Shown one piece after another: positions 9,852-17,830 of a stretch of 64,000 nucleotides of DNA. How positions within the stretch are numbered: position 1 is the first letter of the stretch; each line of letters starts with the position of its first letter. The notes beneath the pieces were generated by a model that worked only from the letters and a program-made list of their open reading frames with translations, did not search any database and was not told the DNA's origin. Source of the stretch: a virus; IMG/VR virus record IMGVR_UViG_3300032242_001655, positions 1-64,000 of that record, one strand, 5' to 3'. The position numbers and the translations under genes are program-made.

Positions 9852-10726
9852 TTTTAGGATTATTATTTTGTACAAGTGTGTTAGCACAGCCCATTAAGAT
9901 AGTTGTGCCTTTTACGCCAGGCGGTCAGGTAGATATTATTGCCCGCGAAGCAGAAAAACTTATTACACAAGAATTAAAACGCCCTGTTGTAGTAGAGTAT
10001 AAGTTAGGAGCAGGTGGTGTTGTAGGTGTAGGCAGTGTTGCCCGTAATAAAACAAATGATGTTACACTAATGACCATTGACAGCAATGTATTAGCAAATA
10101 CCATGTTGTTAGATAATATCGCATTGTCGGATTTTAAATACCTACATCTGTTAGGTACAACCAGCACCGCATTGATAATGACCAAAAATAGTCCGATTGG
10201 CAATATTAAAAATTGGAAGAATATTAAGCGACCTATCACTATAGGAACCAATGGATTTGGCGGAGCCCATCACTACTATACCTATACGTTAGGTAAAAGT
10301 ATGGGAATTAATTTTGTCATTGTTCCTTACAAAGGTATAGGAAGTGCTATGAATGATCTAATAGGAGGAACTATAGACGCCATGTGGGGAGGAGTTGCTA
10401 CATTTACTCCTTACGAACAATCTGGTAAAATAGAAATCATTGCTACTTTAAGTAATCGTAGACTTCCTTATGCTCCGCATGTGCCCACGTTTACAGAACT
10501 AGGTTATAATGCCGGCCCTTCTACACATTGGATGGTTATTACTAATAGTACAGCAGACCCGGAAACTGTACGCCAAATAACAGAATTATTCCAAAAACTG
10601 CCTACAGACAGTGAATTTTATACAAAGACTAATCTTTTATTTGAAAAAGGATCAATGGAATCTATAATAAAATCACGTATACAAGAGCAACGTGAGTTTG
10701 CTGAGATAGTAAAAGCCAAACAATAA
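9836..10726 (+). CDS. Bug/TctC-family periplasmic solute-binding protein
   Basis: A 296-aa tripartite-tricarboxylate-transporter receptor (TctC/Bug family), which binds carboxylates in the periplasm. The N-terminal 17 residues (MLGRIILGLLFCTSVLA) form a signal peptide ending in an AXA-like site. Family motifs are present: IKIVVPFTPGGQVDIIAR, VVEYKLGAGGVVG, VPYKGIGSAMNDLIGG and LPYAPHVPTFTELGY. The start at ATG 9836 is supported by GAGGAG. No membrane partners (TctA/TctB) are nearby, so the host would supply them. This family is hugely expanded in betaproteobacteria, which supports that host range and recent acquisition. Confidence 0.88.
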   Translation: MLGRIILGLLFCTSVLAQPIKIVVPFTPGGQVDIIAREAEKLITQELKRPVVVEYKLGAGGVVGVGSVARNKTNDVTLMTIDSNVLANTMLLDNIALSDFKYLHLLGTTSTALIMTKNSPIGNIKNWKNIKRPITIGTNGFGGAHHYYTYTLGKSMGINFVIVPYKGIGSAMNDLIGGTIDAMWGGVATFTPYEQSGKIEIIATLSNRRLPYAPHVPTFTELGYNAGPSTHWMVITNSTADPETVRQITELFQKLPTDSEFYTKTNLLFEKGSMESIIKSRIQEQREFAEIVKAKQ

Positions 10727-10741
10727 TCCTGCTTTCTTTTC

Positions 10742-10749
10742 TATAAATA
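10742..10749 (+). promoter_or_regulatory. T4-type late promoter
   Basis: A perfect TATAAATA lies 28 nt upstream of the fibre gene at 10778, with no -35 box. This matches the T4 late promoter recognised by gp55-type sigma factors. Confidence 0.7.
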
Positions 10750-10777
10750 CACTATTACGTGAACATAGGATAGACAA

Positions 10778-11959
10778 ATGGCATTAACTTTCCCACTAAA
10801 CCCGCAGATAGGTGATACCTATACAGCACCTAACGGCTATGTATACACTTGGGACGGCACCAAATGGTACGTTACCAGTGGCGGCTCTGGTGGTGGTGGA
10901 GGCGGTAGCGGGGGAGGCAGTCTAACAATACAGCAAGGCGGTGTTAATGTTAACACCAGTGCTACTACCCTAAACTTCACAGGAACTACATTTACACTGA
11001 CCAGTAGAGCCAGTGTTGTTAACATTTATAGCAATCCTGCTACAACTGCTACATTGGGATCTGTTATTGTTGGCGATAATGTTATGGTTGATAGCAACGG
11101 TGTTATCAGTGTACACGCAGGATTAATTTACTGGGGTGAGCGTTATAACATTATTGATAACACACAGACAGCAGTTGTATCACTATTTGTTGAACCTCAG
11201 ACACAGGGTACTATCGATGCGGCCATTGTACCAAGCGGAGCAGGTGCTAACATAGCCAACGCAGGCGGAAATAAACGTGGTGAATATGCTACAGATTGGC
11301 AAAAACAGATCAATAACAACACGCAGGTAGCGTCAGGTAATTATTCAGTTATATCAGGCGGATCATTTAATCAAGCATCTGGTCAAACAAGTGCGATCAT
11401 AGGCGGTAATAATAATCTTGCCAACAGCGATTATAGTGTTGTGCTTGGTGGACACGGTGCTTCAACAAGAGGTATCACAGGTGCTGTGGTCACTCCAGGA
11501 TTTGCTACGGGCGGTCAATACACAACACAAGGTGCGATGCAGGCCGCTACTTATGTATTAGGTGCTGTGTCAAATGATGCCAGTCCGGTTTATCTAACTA
11601 CAGACGGCAGTGGCAGTAGAACATTAAGCAATCAAATCAGCGGCGGTGATCGCAGTACAATACATTTCAAAGGTACTGTTGTGGGTCGGTTGAATAGTAG
11701 TACTTCACAAAGTGCTTTCTGGACATTCGAAGGACTACTAAAACAGGATGTGGGATCAACTACAACTGATTTTGTTCCAAGTGGAACAGTTCCTGTGGTT
11801 ACTCTTGTAACTGCTACAACCACAGCCAGTGGATGGACAGTGGCATTAGAGATCAATAACCTACTGGGCTGTATGAGTATTCAAGCAATAGGTTCTGCGG
11901 GACAGAATGTTCGTTGGACTAGTAAAATTGAAACAATAGAAATCACGGATGTGGTCTAA
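10778..11959 (+). CDS. Tail fibre with YadA-head-like repeats
   Basis: A 393-aa virion fibre. Residues 1-33 carry the FP.NP..GdtY..pnGYvYtWdG.kW attachment motif shared with the 72-aa protein at 1773, followed by a Gly/Ser linker. Around residues 185-235, NYSVISGGSFNQASG then AIIGGNNNLANSDYSVVLGG are successive units of the left-handed beta-roll found in trimeric autotransporter heads. This suggests a trimeric receptor-binding fibre. A late promoter (10742) precedes it and another overlaps its stop (11957). Confidence 0.82.
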   Translation: MALTFPLNPQIGDTYTAPNGYVYTWDGTKWYVTSGGSGGGGGGSGGGSLTIQQGGVNVNTSATTLNFTGTTFTLTSRASVVNIYSNPATTATLGSVIVGDNVMVDSNGVISVHAGLIYWGERYNIIDNTQTAVVSLFVEPQTQGTIDAAIVPSGAGANIANAGGNKRGEYATDWQKQINNNTQVASGNYSVISGGSFNQASGQTSAIIGGNNNLANSDYSVVLGGHGASTRGITGAVVTPGFATGGQYTTQGAMQAATYVLGAVSNDASPVYLTTDGSGSRTLSNQISGGDRSTIHFKGTVVGRLNSSTSQSAFWTFEGLLKQDVGSTTTDFVPSGTVPVVTLVTATTTASGWTVALEINNLLGCMSIQAIGSAGQNVRWTSKIETIEITDVV

Positions 11960-11966
11960 TAAATAC
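11957..11966 (+). promoter_or_regulatory. Late promoter-like element
   Basis: TAATAAATAC overlaps the stop codon of the preceding fibre and lies about 42 nt before the start at 12008. It is one mismatch from the T4 late consensus. Confidence 0.5.
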
Positions 11967-12007
11967 AGAGTCTAAGAACAAAACAGGTCTTAGCAAAAGG
12001 AAAAATT

Positions 12008-12322
12008 ATGTTATCAAAACCAACAGGAAACACCGGGCTATACACCCTAACAACAACTACAGGTACTTGTAATGTAACCACGTTACTAACAGGCGACCGT
12101 TACGGAATTCCAAATCAAACGCTACAGGCAGTTAAGGTTCGAATTGCAGTTACACAACCAGCAGTTATAGCATTTGGTACTGACGTTGCTAATAACAACA
12201 GTGATATTCTAATGCCAGCAAACACTATTGAACATTTTGCTCTTAAAGCAACTAACACAGTATCATATGTACTACTAACTGGTGCCAGTGCTGGTTATAT
12301 TTCAATTACACCAGTAGCATAA
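12008..12322 (+). CDS. Small beta-rich virion protein
   Basis: A 104-aa protein beginning after AAAAGGAAAAATT. It is Thr/Val/Ala-rich with alternating beta pattern (TGTCNVTTLLTG, KVRIAVTQPAVIAFG, NTVSYVLLTGASAGYISITPV) and no charged catalytic cluster. The IAFGTD...ILMPANTIEHFAL part resembles small phage head or fibre decoration proteins. Its own late promoter-like element and position between two fibres favour a structural role. Not recognised beyond that. Confidence 0.6.
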   Translation: MLSKPTGNTGLYTLTTTTGTCNVTTLLTGDRYGIPNQTLQAVKVRIAVTQPAVIAFGTDVANNNSDILMPANTIEHFALKATNTVSYVLLTGASAGYISITPVA

Positions 12323-12331
12323 GGAACCAAC

Positions 12332-12640
12332 ATGAGAATAAGCGATTTATTAAGAAGTTTAGCAGATATGATTTCTCGTGCCGAAGCAGGTGATGCTCCA
12401 CAGCCTCAACCAATGAGCAGTGAACCAGTAAGAGACTTTACTCCACCAAATCAAGATCACGCTCAAGGTGGTGATGTGTTTGTTCCTCCACTACAGGCCA
12501 AATTAGAAATACTTAAAAAATCAGTGGGCATGGACAATGTCTATGACAGTGGAGATGAATTAGATCGCGTAAAGCAGATGGCTGGTTTGCCCATTGCTGT
12601 TCAACAAGAAGCCGCAGACGACGAACCATTTGACGGGTGA
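12332..12640 (+). CDS. Conserved small phage protein (MRISDLL)
   Basis: A 102-aa acidic, Pro/Gln-rich protein with an amphipathic N-terminal helix (MRISDLLRSLADMIS), a disordered centre and a second helix near LQAKLEILKKSVG and ELDRVKQMAGL. The N-terminus is loosely related to the MRAREFL-type starts elsewhere in this window but lacks the [LI]xE site. It follows the 104-aa gene by 9 nt and precedes the collagen-like fibre by 9 nt. Function unknown; possibly a virion internal or fibre assembly factor. Confidence 0.6.
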   Translation: MRISDLLRSLADMISRAEAGDAPQPQPMSSEPVRDFTPPNQDHAQGGDVFVPPLQAKLEILKKSVGMDNVYDSGDELDRVKQMAGLPIAVQQEAADDEPFDG

Positions 12641-12649
12641 GGGTAACCA

Positions 12650-15088
12650 ATGACCCGTAAAGTTACACAAAAGGTTTATTCCAGTAGAGCCAATAAAGTA
12701 GATCCTTCAGTTTATGTAGGTGAAGAAGGACGCCTGTTCTACGAAGAAACCACCGGAACTGGAGTTGCTCCAGTATTAAAATATTCAGACGGTGTTACAC
12801 CGGGTGGTGTTCCTATGATTGGTGGACAAGGTCCACAGGGCGTACAAGGACCACAAGGTGCGACTGGCGTTGGTGTACAAGGCGCAACAGGCTTAGGAGA
12901 AACAGGCTTAACAGGCGCCACTGGTCAAACTGGCCCTGCTGGTGCTACAGGTGATGGCGCTACAGGCTTAACAGGCGCTACAGGACAAAAGGGCGCCACT
13001 GGTGCTAACTCCACAGTACCAGGCGCTACTGGTGCTACCGGTCTCCAAGGACCAATTGGTCCAAACACACCAGCAACTAAAGTTGCGTTAGGCAGTGTAA
13101 TAGTTGGTAACAACATAGATGTTGATGTATTAGGTACTATCAGTATTCCACAGAATGTCAGCACAACTGCTACCATACGCTTTGGTGATCTAACTGTCAA
13201 CAATCTAAATGTTCTAAACACCATAACAAATCTTACGCCAGCGGTGGTAAATGGATATAGACTATACCTAGCCAGTTCTAGCACACAGGACAGTCAGATA
13301 AATGGTGGTGGTATCGTTCTAGGTACCAGCACTTGGCAAACAACACTACTGTATAATCTACCAGAGAATCAGTGGGAAACATCCGACGATACTGGATTTA
13401 AGATACACCATCTTAGCGCAGGTGTATCAACTGTGAGTAATTTAACTGTACTGAACGGAGCAGTATTTGGTTATGTAAATCAAGATCTGGTACTGGCCAA
13501 TGCCTACATACAGGTCAATGCCAACAGCAATAACTTCAGTCAAATAGCCATAGTCAATCACAATACTGGTACTAATGCTTCAGCAGACATTGTGGCCACT
13601 AACGACACAGGCAATGACTCAACTGGCTTTATTGACATGGGTATCAATTCCAGTGTTTATAATACCAGCAGTTGGATCATCAACGGTGCCAATGATGGTT
13701 ACCTATATGTAGCCGGCGGCAGTTTGGCCATTGGTACAGATCGTATCGGTGGCGAGATTAAAACTTTCTTGGGCACAACAGACAATCCTAAAATAATTTC
13801 AGTGGCCAATGCTTCAACCATTACCTATTCTGTGGACCTAATGCCTAGTGTTGATGCCGCTTATCTATTAGGCAAGCCAGGACTGCGTTGGAAGGGTGGA
13901 TACTTTGGTACAGGTTCAGTTTGGATCCAAGACATTTCTTTAGGTACGGACGCTGAACTTACAGTTGACAACGGTGTCTTGTACATCAACGGTGCTTACC
14001 AACTACAGGTAGGACAGTTAAAGTTCTTTCAAAACACCATAGAATCTACAACTGGTGCCGTTGATATCCAGATCGGTCTGACAACCTCAACTGCCAACAT
14101 AAAATTAAATCGCAATGTAGTCATAGCACAGGGCAAGACCTTAACATTTGGCACTAGGGGAACACAGACAGTACCTTGGAACTCAACAGCCACAGTACAG
14201 TGGGCGCAGATCACAGGTGCTCCTAATGTAACTGGCGCAACAGGACCACAAGGACCAGCGGGCAGTAACGGTTCAATTGGTGCCACTGGTGCTCAGGGCG
14301 TACAGGGTACGCAGGGTGTACAAGGCGCAACTGGATATACGGGCGCAACCGGTGCTCAAGGAGTTCAAGGCTCATCAGGTGCCACTGGTGTTGGCCTACA
14401 GGGCAATCAAGGCTCAACTGGTGCTCAAGGTAATCAAGGCTCAACTGGTGTAACAGGTGCTACTGGGGCAGGTGCTACTGGCGCAACAGGCACAGGTGGT
14501 CCTACAGGTGCTACAGGAGCACAAGGACCTACGGGACCAGCAGGTGCCACAGGTGCGGTGGGCGTTACTAGCATTACGGCAGGTACAGGCACAGCCATAT
14601 CAACATCAACCGGTGCTGTTACAGTTTGGAATACTGTTCCAGCATACACATTATCAACGGCTTCTACGTCAACACTAGGCGGAGTTAAAGTTGACGGCAC
14701 CAGCATCACAATCAACAGTGGTGTTATCAGTGCCTCACCTGCTACTATAGATTCATTTAGTTCAACTGTTACCACCATAGCCAACACACTGACCGTGGAT
14801 ATGACCATAGGCCCGAGCATGATATTTTGGCAACCCAGTGCTACAGGTAATAGAACTATCACACTCAGCAACTTCACAGCAGGACGCAGAGTACAAATCT
14901 TTATAACACCCAAAGCGGCTGGAAACACATTTACATTTACAGGTGTCACAGCCGGTCAGTGTAGTAACGGTGGCATTACCTATGTGCTAGGCGGAGGCGG
15001 TTCAGGACAGACCAGTATGATGATTGAAGTATTTTCAACTACCACTGCTATTGGCGGTGTTTGGATATTTGCCTACGGTGGCGTGTAA
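12650..15088 (+). CDS. Collagen-like tail fibre
   Basis: An 812-aa virion fibre with two collagen-like Gly-X-Y tracts, about residues 63-140 and 525-640, built mainly of G[PA][QT]G.[QT]G triplets. Between them lies a beta-rich domain with [22 protein letters not shown], a fibre-shaft motif. The C-terminal region (about 660-812) resembles a globular receptor-binding head ([18 protein letters not shown], then FYWQ-type strands). Collagen-like tracts trimerise phage fibres, so a trimer is expected. Repetitive coding makes spurious long antisense frames here. It is the last gene of the fibre block. Confidence 0.87.
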   Translation: MTRKVTQKVYSSRANKVDPSVYVGEEGRLFYEETTGTGVAPVLKYSDGVTPGGVPMIGGQGPQGVQGPQGATGVGVQGATGLGETGLTGATGQTGPAGATGDGATGLTGATGQKGATGANSTVPGATGATGLQGPIGPNTPATKVALGSVIVGNNIDVDVLGTISIPQNVSTTATIRFGDLTVNNLNVLNTITNLTPAVVNGYRLYLASSSTQDSQINGGGIVLGTSTWQTTLLYNLPENQWETSDDTGFKIHHLSAGVSTVSNLTVLNGAVFGYVNQDLVLANAYIQVNANSNNFSQIAIVNHNTGTNASADIVATNDTGNDSTGFIDMGINSSVYNTSSWIINGANDGYLYVAGGSLAIGTDRIGGEIKTFLGTTDNPKIISVANASTITYSVDLMPSVDAAYLLGKPGLRWKGGYFGTGSVWIQDISLGTDAELTVDNGVLYINGAYQLQVGQLKFFQNTIESTTGAVDIQIGLTTSTANIKLNRNVVIAQGKTLTFGTRGTQTVPWNSTATVQWAQITGAPNVTGATGPQGPAGSNGSIGATGAQGVQGTQGVQGATGYTGATGAQGVQGSSGATGVGLQGNQGSTGAQGNQGSTGVTGATGAGATGATGTGGPTGATGAQGPTGPAGATGAVGVTSITAGTGTAISTSTGAVTVWNTVPAYTLSTASTSTLGGVKVDGTSITINSGVISASPATIDSFSSTVTTIANTLTVDMTIGPSMIFWQPSATGNRTITLSNFTAGRRVQIFITPKAAGNTFTFTGVTAGQCSNGGITYVLGGGGSGQTSMMIEVFSTTTAIGGVWIFAYGGV

Positions 15089-15121
15089 TAAATAATATAC
15101 CAACTTTATAAAGGTGATTAT

Positions 15122-15940
15122 ATGAAAAAACTACTATTTGTACTGCTACTCGCAGTTACAGGATTGGCCAATGCTTGGACACAACGAGCACCGTTTCCTC
15201 CAGCACAATGCCAAGCACACGCACCCTACGGTTTCCCGCAAACTGCCGGTGTACAACCACTTTGCCAACAAGCATATCTATCAGGATATGATGCGGCTGC
15301 TAAACTACCTAAGTATGTGACCTACACACTATTGCCACAAAACGCTCTCGGCTGTGTTGCTCGTACTAACGCATTTGTGGCCAACCAATTTGTACCTAAT
15401 GGTGCTGTTCCCGGTGACTATGCTGGCACAGGCTACGACAAAGGACACATGGCTCCGGATGGAGACTTATCATGGGATCCACAGGTAGAGTATGAATCAT
15501 TCCTAATGACTAATATGAGTCCACAAGCAGGCTCACTAAATCGTGGTATTTGGAAACTGCTTGAAACATCAGTGCGTGGTTGGGCGGTACAACGTAACCA
15601 ATCATACACAATCTATGTAGGCGGTGTATACGATGCTAACGATCCTAAGATTGGAGCAGGTGTTGTTGTACCACACGGTTTCTATAAAATTGTTATCAAT
15701 AATACTACTAAAGAAATTGCTGGCTGGGCATTCCCACACACAAAACCATATCCTAACCTAGGCAACGATCTAACCAAATTCCGTATGCCTATCGCACAGA
15801 TACAACAGACAGCAGGTGTACAATTTGCTTACCCACAGGGAGCAGTTGAACTACAGCCAGGCAAAGAATGGCCTGTTGATTTTGGAGCGTTGACCAATGC
15901 TAAGAGAGCAAAGTGTGGCGCTAATGCGTCAACTGATTGA
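15122..15940 (+). CDS. Secreted DNA/RNA non-specific endonuclease (NucA/EndA type)
   Basis: A 272-aa nuclease of the betabeta-alpha metal family. An N-terminal signal peptide (MKKLLFVLLLAVTGLANA, about 18 residues) predicts export. The catalytic region reads YDKGHMAPDGD, a variant of DRGH with His as general base. It is followed by TNMSPQ...LNRGIWKLLE, where Asn binds Mg. A GAATTC-free RBS (AAAGGTGATT) precedes ATG. It would degrade DNA or RNA in the periplasm or medium: host DNA scavenging, biofilm DNA clearance or attack on competing phage DNA are options. Asp in the usual DRGH is retained while Arg is replaced by Lys. Confidence 0.88.
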   Translation: MKKLLFVLLLAVTGLANAWTQRAPFPPAQCQAHAPYGFPQTAGVQPLCQQAYLSGYDAAAKLPKYVTYTLLPQNALGCVARTNAFVANQFVPNGAVPGDYAGTGYDKGHMAPDGDLSWDPQVEYESFLMTNMSPQAGSLNRGIWKLLETSVRGWAVQRNQSYTIYVGGVYDANDPKIGAGVVVPHGFYKIVINNTTKEIAGWAFPHTKPYPNLGNDLTKFRMPIAQIQQTAGVQFAYPQGAVELQPGKEWPVDFGALTNAKRAKCGANASTD

Positions 15941-16019
15941 TTGTATTATAGAGGGCTTGTCCCGCTATGGCTGCGGTATGATGGGAATAGCATACCCAGA
16001 TGATAAGAACCCACCTTAG

Positions 16020-16080
16020 GGCACGTTAGTCGTCACGGTTATAGGCGTCCGCGCAATTGAACTGCACCGCGTAGTGTGCT
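16020..16080. other. Non-coding spacer, possibly structured
   Basis: This short stretch between the nuclease gene and the terminator has higher GC than its surroundings and short self-complementary pieces (CGCG...CGCG; GCAC...GTGC). It may be the structured 3' leader of the nuclease transcript. I see no gene in it. Confidence 0.3.
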
Positions 16081-16109
16081 GGGGGATAAAGTAACCCCCT
16101 TATTTTTTT
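16081..16109 (+). terminator. Rho-independent terminator
   Basis: GGGGG at 16081-16085 pairs with CCCCC at 16095-16099 around a 9-nt loop and is followed by TTATTTTTTT. It closes the 1-16 kb forward operon and overlaps the stop of the reverse-strand homing endonuclease. Confidence 0.8.
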
Positions 16110-16651
16110 CTTGGGCCCATAACTCTACCACGCATGTACCCTTCTGGACATATTTCACAATATGTAGAAGTTTTAGTAATAGGATGATGCCACCAATGCC
16201 ATCCAGCACAGGTCTTGAAATTATTTCCACGTTTTTTATTTGCTTCTGATAATTTTTTCTTTGTTTCTTCAGAAACAATATGTTTAGAATTTGTTATTGA
16301 TATTTTACGTTTTGTTTCTTCAGACCTTGGTATTCCAGTTTTAGCAATTGACATTTTTCTTTTAGATTCTTCTGAAAGTTTTAGCCCACTACCACCATCT
16401 CCGCCGTCAGTTTTATTATATAAAATTCCTGTACCAAGATCTTTCCTCCCCCACCATTTTATCATTCGTCTTTCAAATGCCAAGGCTCCTAATTCGGTCA
16501 GATTGGTTTCTAATTTAATTATTCTATTTTTATCTTTAGGAGGTTTTGAAATACGGTCATTGTCATAGGCTCTACGGCCTTTGCCTTTTCCTATATAGTA
16601 GGGTGTGCCGTCCTTTCTTAGGTAGGCATAAACATAATAATGTAAATACAT
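16100..16651 (-). CDS. GIY-YIG homing endonuclease with NUMOD3 repeats
   Basis: A 183-aa free-standing homing endonuclease. The N-terminal GIY-YIG nuclease reads [22 protein letters not shown], with the Arg of the RA motif and later Glu in [11 protein letters not shown] as likely catalytic residues. About residues 95-145 hold NUMOD3-type units ([43 protein letters not shown]) that bind DNA. A Cys/His-rich tail (GWHWWHH, CEIC) may be a zinc element. It is antisense to all flanking genes and sits exactly between two transcription units, as expected for a mobile intergenic endonuclease. No intron core was recognised around it. Confidence 0.9.
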   Translation of the reverse strand: MYLHYYVYAYLRKDGTPYYIGKGKGRRAYDNDRISKPPKDKNRIIKLETNLTELGALAFERRMIKWWGRKDLGTGILYNKTDGGDGGSGLKLSEESKRKMSIAKTGIPRSEETKRKISITNSKHIVSEETKKKLSEANKKRGNNFKTCAGWHWWHHPITKTSTYCEICPEGYMRGRVMGPRKK

Positions 16652-16742
16652 TGCTGATAAGGTCCTTTCTTGTTAGAGTAGTTGGATACGCCAATATCGC
16701 GAACTACATTCATATTTAGTATTTGAACACAGATTGAGATAT

Positions 16743-16752
16743 TAATAAATAC
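16743..16752 (+). promoter_or_regulatory. Late promoter-like element
   Basis: TAATAAATAC ends 4 nt before the ATG at 16757. Spacing to the start codon is very short, implying a nearly leaderless late transcript unless an upstream promoter is used. Confidence 0.5.
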
Positions 16753-16756
16753 TCCA

Positions 16757-17830
16757 ATGCGAGCACGAGAATTTCTATCTGAAGCAAAACAACCTGATCT
16801 AATCTCAATCTTTAGAGATTTTCTGCCCTACGCAATGAAAGAACTAAAACTCGATCATTTGCCCCCAATTAAATTAGAATTAAAAATCAATGATGAACAT
16901 CAGCCTACATTTGGTAAGTTTGTCAATGATGAAGGTGTTATATACCTTGCCATAGAAGATCGTCATCCACTGGACATCATTCGCACACTGGCACACGAAC
17001 TTGTTCACTACAAACAGGGCGTGGAACACAGACTAGGACCTCGGAGCGGCGAAACAGGTTCAGCAGAAGAGAATCAAGCACACGAGATAGCGGGTGTTAT
17101 TATGCGTCATTTTAACAAGGATTCACGTCAATACTTTGACGAACCGGCGGTGAATTTGCGTGAAAGCAGTGAAGAAATACACAATTATCCCAAGTTAGAT
17201 CGAATACTGGATAGACTTGCTAAGATGGTTAATAAAGGGCAACGTATAGATTCGGAAAAATACGGAATGGTTGCGGCCTGTGTACTAGATCCAGATAACC
17301 GTATGGTTGCAGGACTTAACATGCCCGGACCTAATGGCACACGCCGTCACGCAGAACGTGTGGCTATAGACAAGTATCAGGCACAGCATGGTGCTATTCC
17401 ACCAGGCAGTATTGTGCTTACCACTTGCTCACCTTGCTCAGAACATATGGATGAGCGTTATCAAGAATCCTGTACAGAACTATTAAACAAAGTAGGTATT
17501 AAGAAAGTCTACTGCGGTTTCCGTGATCCTACACAAGCAGAAGATGATCGTGAGTTTGACATAATGGAAACCAGTGATAAAGGCATCCGACAAGAATGCC
17601 GTTCGTTTGCTGAAACATTTATGGAATATGAACATGATCAACAAACAGAAAACTTTGCCGATGGTAAGAATCCAGGACGTAAAGGTTTAGCCAAACGTTC
17701 GGGTGTAAACACCAAAGCATCAATCAGCAGTCTACGCAACACAGCAAAACATTCGTCAGGTGAAAAGGCTCGTATGGCACATTGGCTTGCCAATATGAAA
17801 TCAGGTAGAAAGAAACATGCGAGCAAGTGA
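16757..17830 (+). CDS. HExxH metallopeptidase fused to a cytidine-deaminase-like domain
   Basis: A 357-aa multi-domain protein. Residues 1-10 (MRAREFLSEA) resemble the T4 capsid-targeting sequence with a gp21-type L-x-E cleavage site. Residues about 40-120 form a SprT/IrrE-like zinc peptidase (HELVHYKQG, His80 Glu81 His84, with a downstream Glu near AHEIAG). Residues about 150-260 look like a deaminase: HAE at 198-200 and CSPCSEH at 224-230, where the usual PCxxC is PCxxH. The C-terminus (about 305-357) is a Lys/Arg-rich region with GRKGLAKRSG and MAHWLANMKSGRKK that may bind nucleic acid. It overlaps the next gene by 14 nt. Injected-effector status is inference. Confidence 0.75.
   Translation: MRAREFLSEAKQPDLISIFRDFLPYAMKELKLDHLPPIKLELKINDEHQPTFGKFVNDEGVIYLAIEDRHPLDIIRTLAHELVHYKQGVEHRLGPRSGETGSAEENQAHEIAGVIMRHFNKDSRQYFDEPAVNLRESSEEIHNYPKLDRILDRLAKMVNKGQRIDSEKYGMVAACVLDPDNRMVAGLNMPGPNGTRRHAERVAIDKYQAQHGAIPPGSIVLTTCSPCSEHMDERYQESCTELLNKVGIKKVYCGFRDPTQAEDDREFDIMETSDKGIRQECRSFAETFMEYEHDQQTENFADGKNPGRKGLAKRSGVNTKASISSLRNTAKHSSGEKARMAHWLANMKSGRKKHASK

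Noticed and set aside
12739-14949. Long Pro/Val-rich antisense frames in the collagen-like fibre
   Set aside because: They are a by-product of Gly-X-Y codon periodicity; the forward frame has the domain structure and ribosome site.
15924-16019. 31-aa frame starting MRQLIDCIIEGLSRYG after the nuclease gene
   Set aside because: No ribosome site and it overlaps the nuclease stop; composition not distinctive. Could be real but unsupported.
16020-16080. Possible group I intron or ncRNA next to the homing endonuclease
   Set aside because: No P3-P7 core or splice junction could be recognised; endonuclease is antisense and intergenic.
16039-16278. 79-aa reverse frame overlapping the homing endonuclease
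   Set aside because: Out of frame with the GIY-YIG gene, crosses the terminator and shows no motif.
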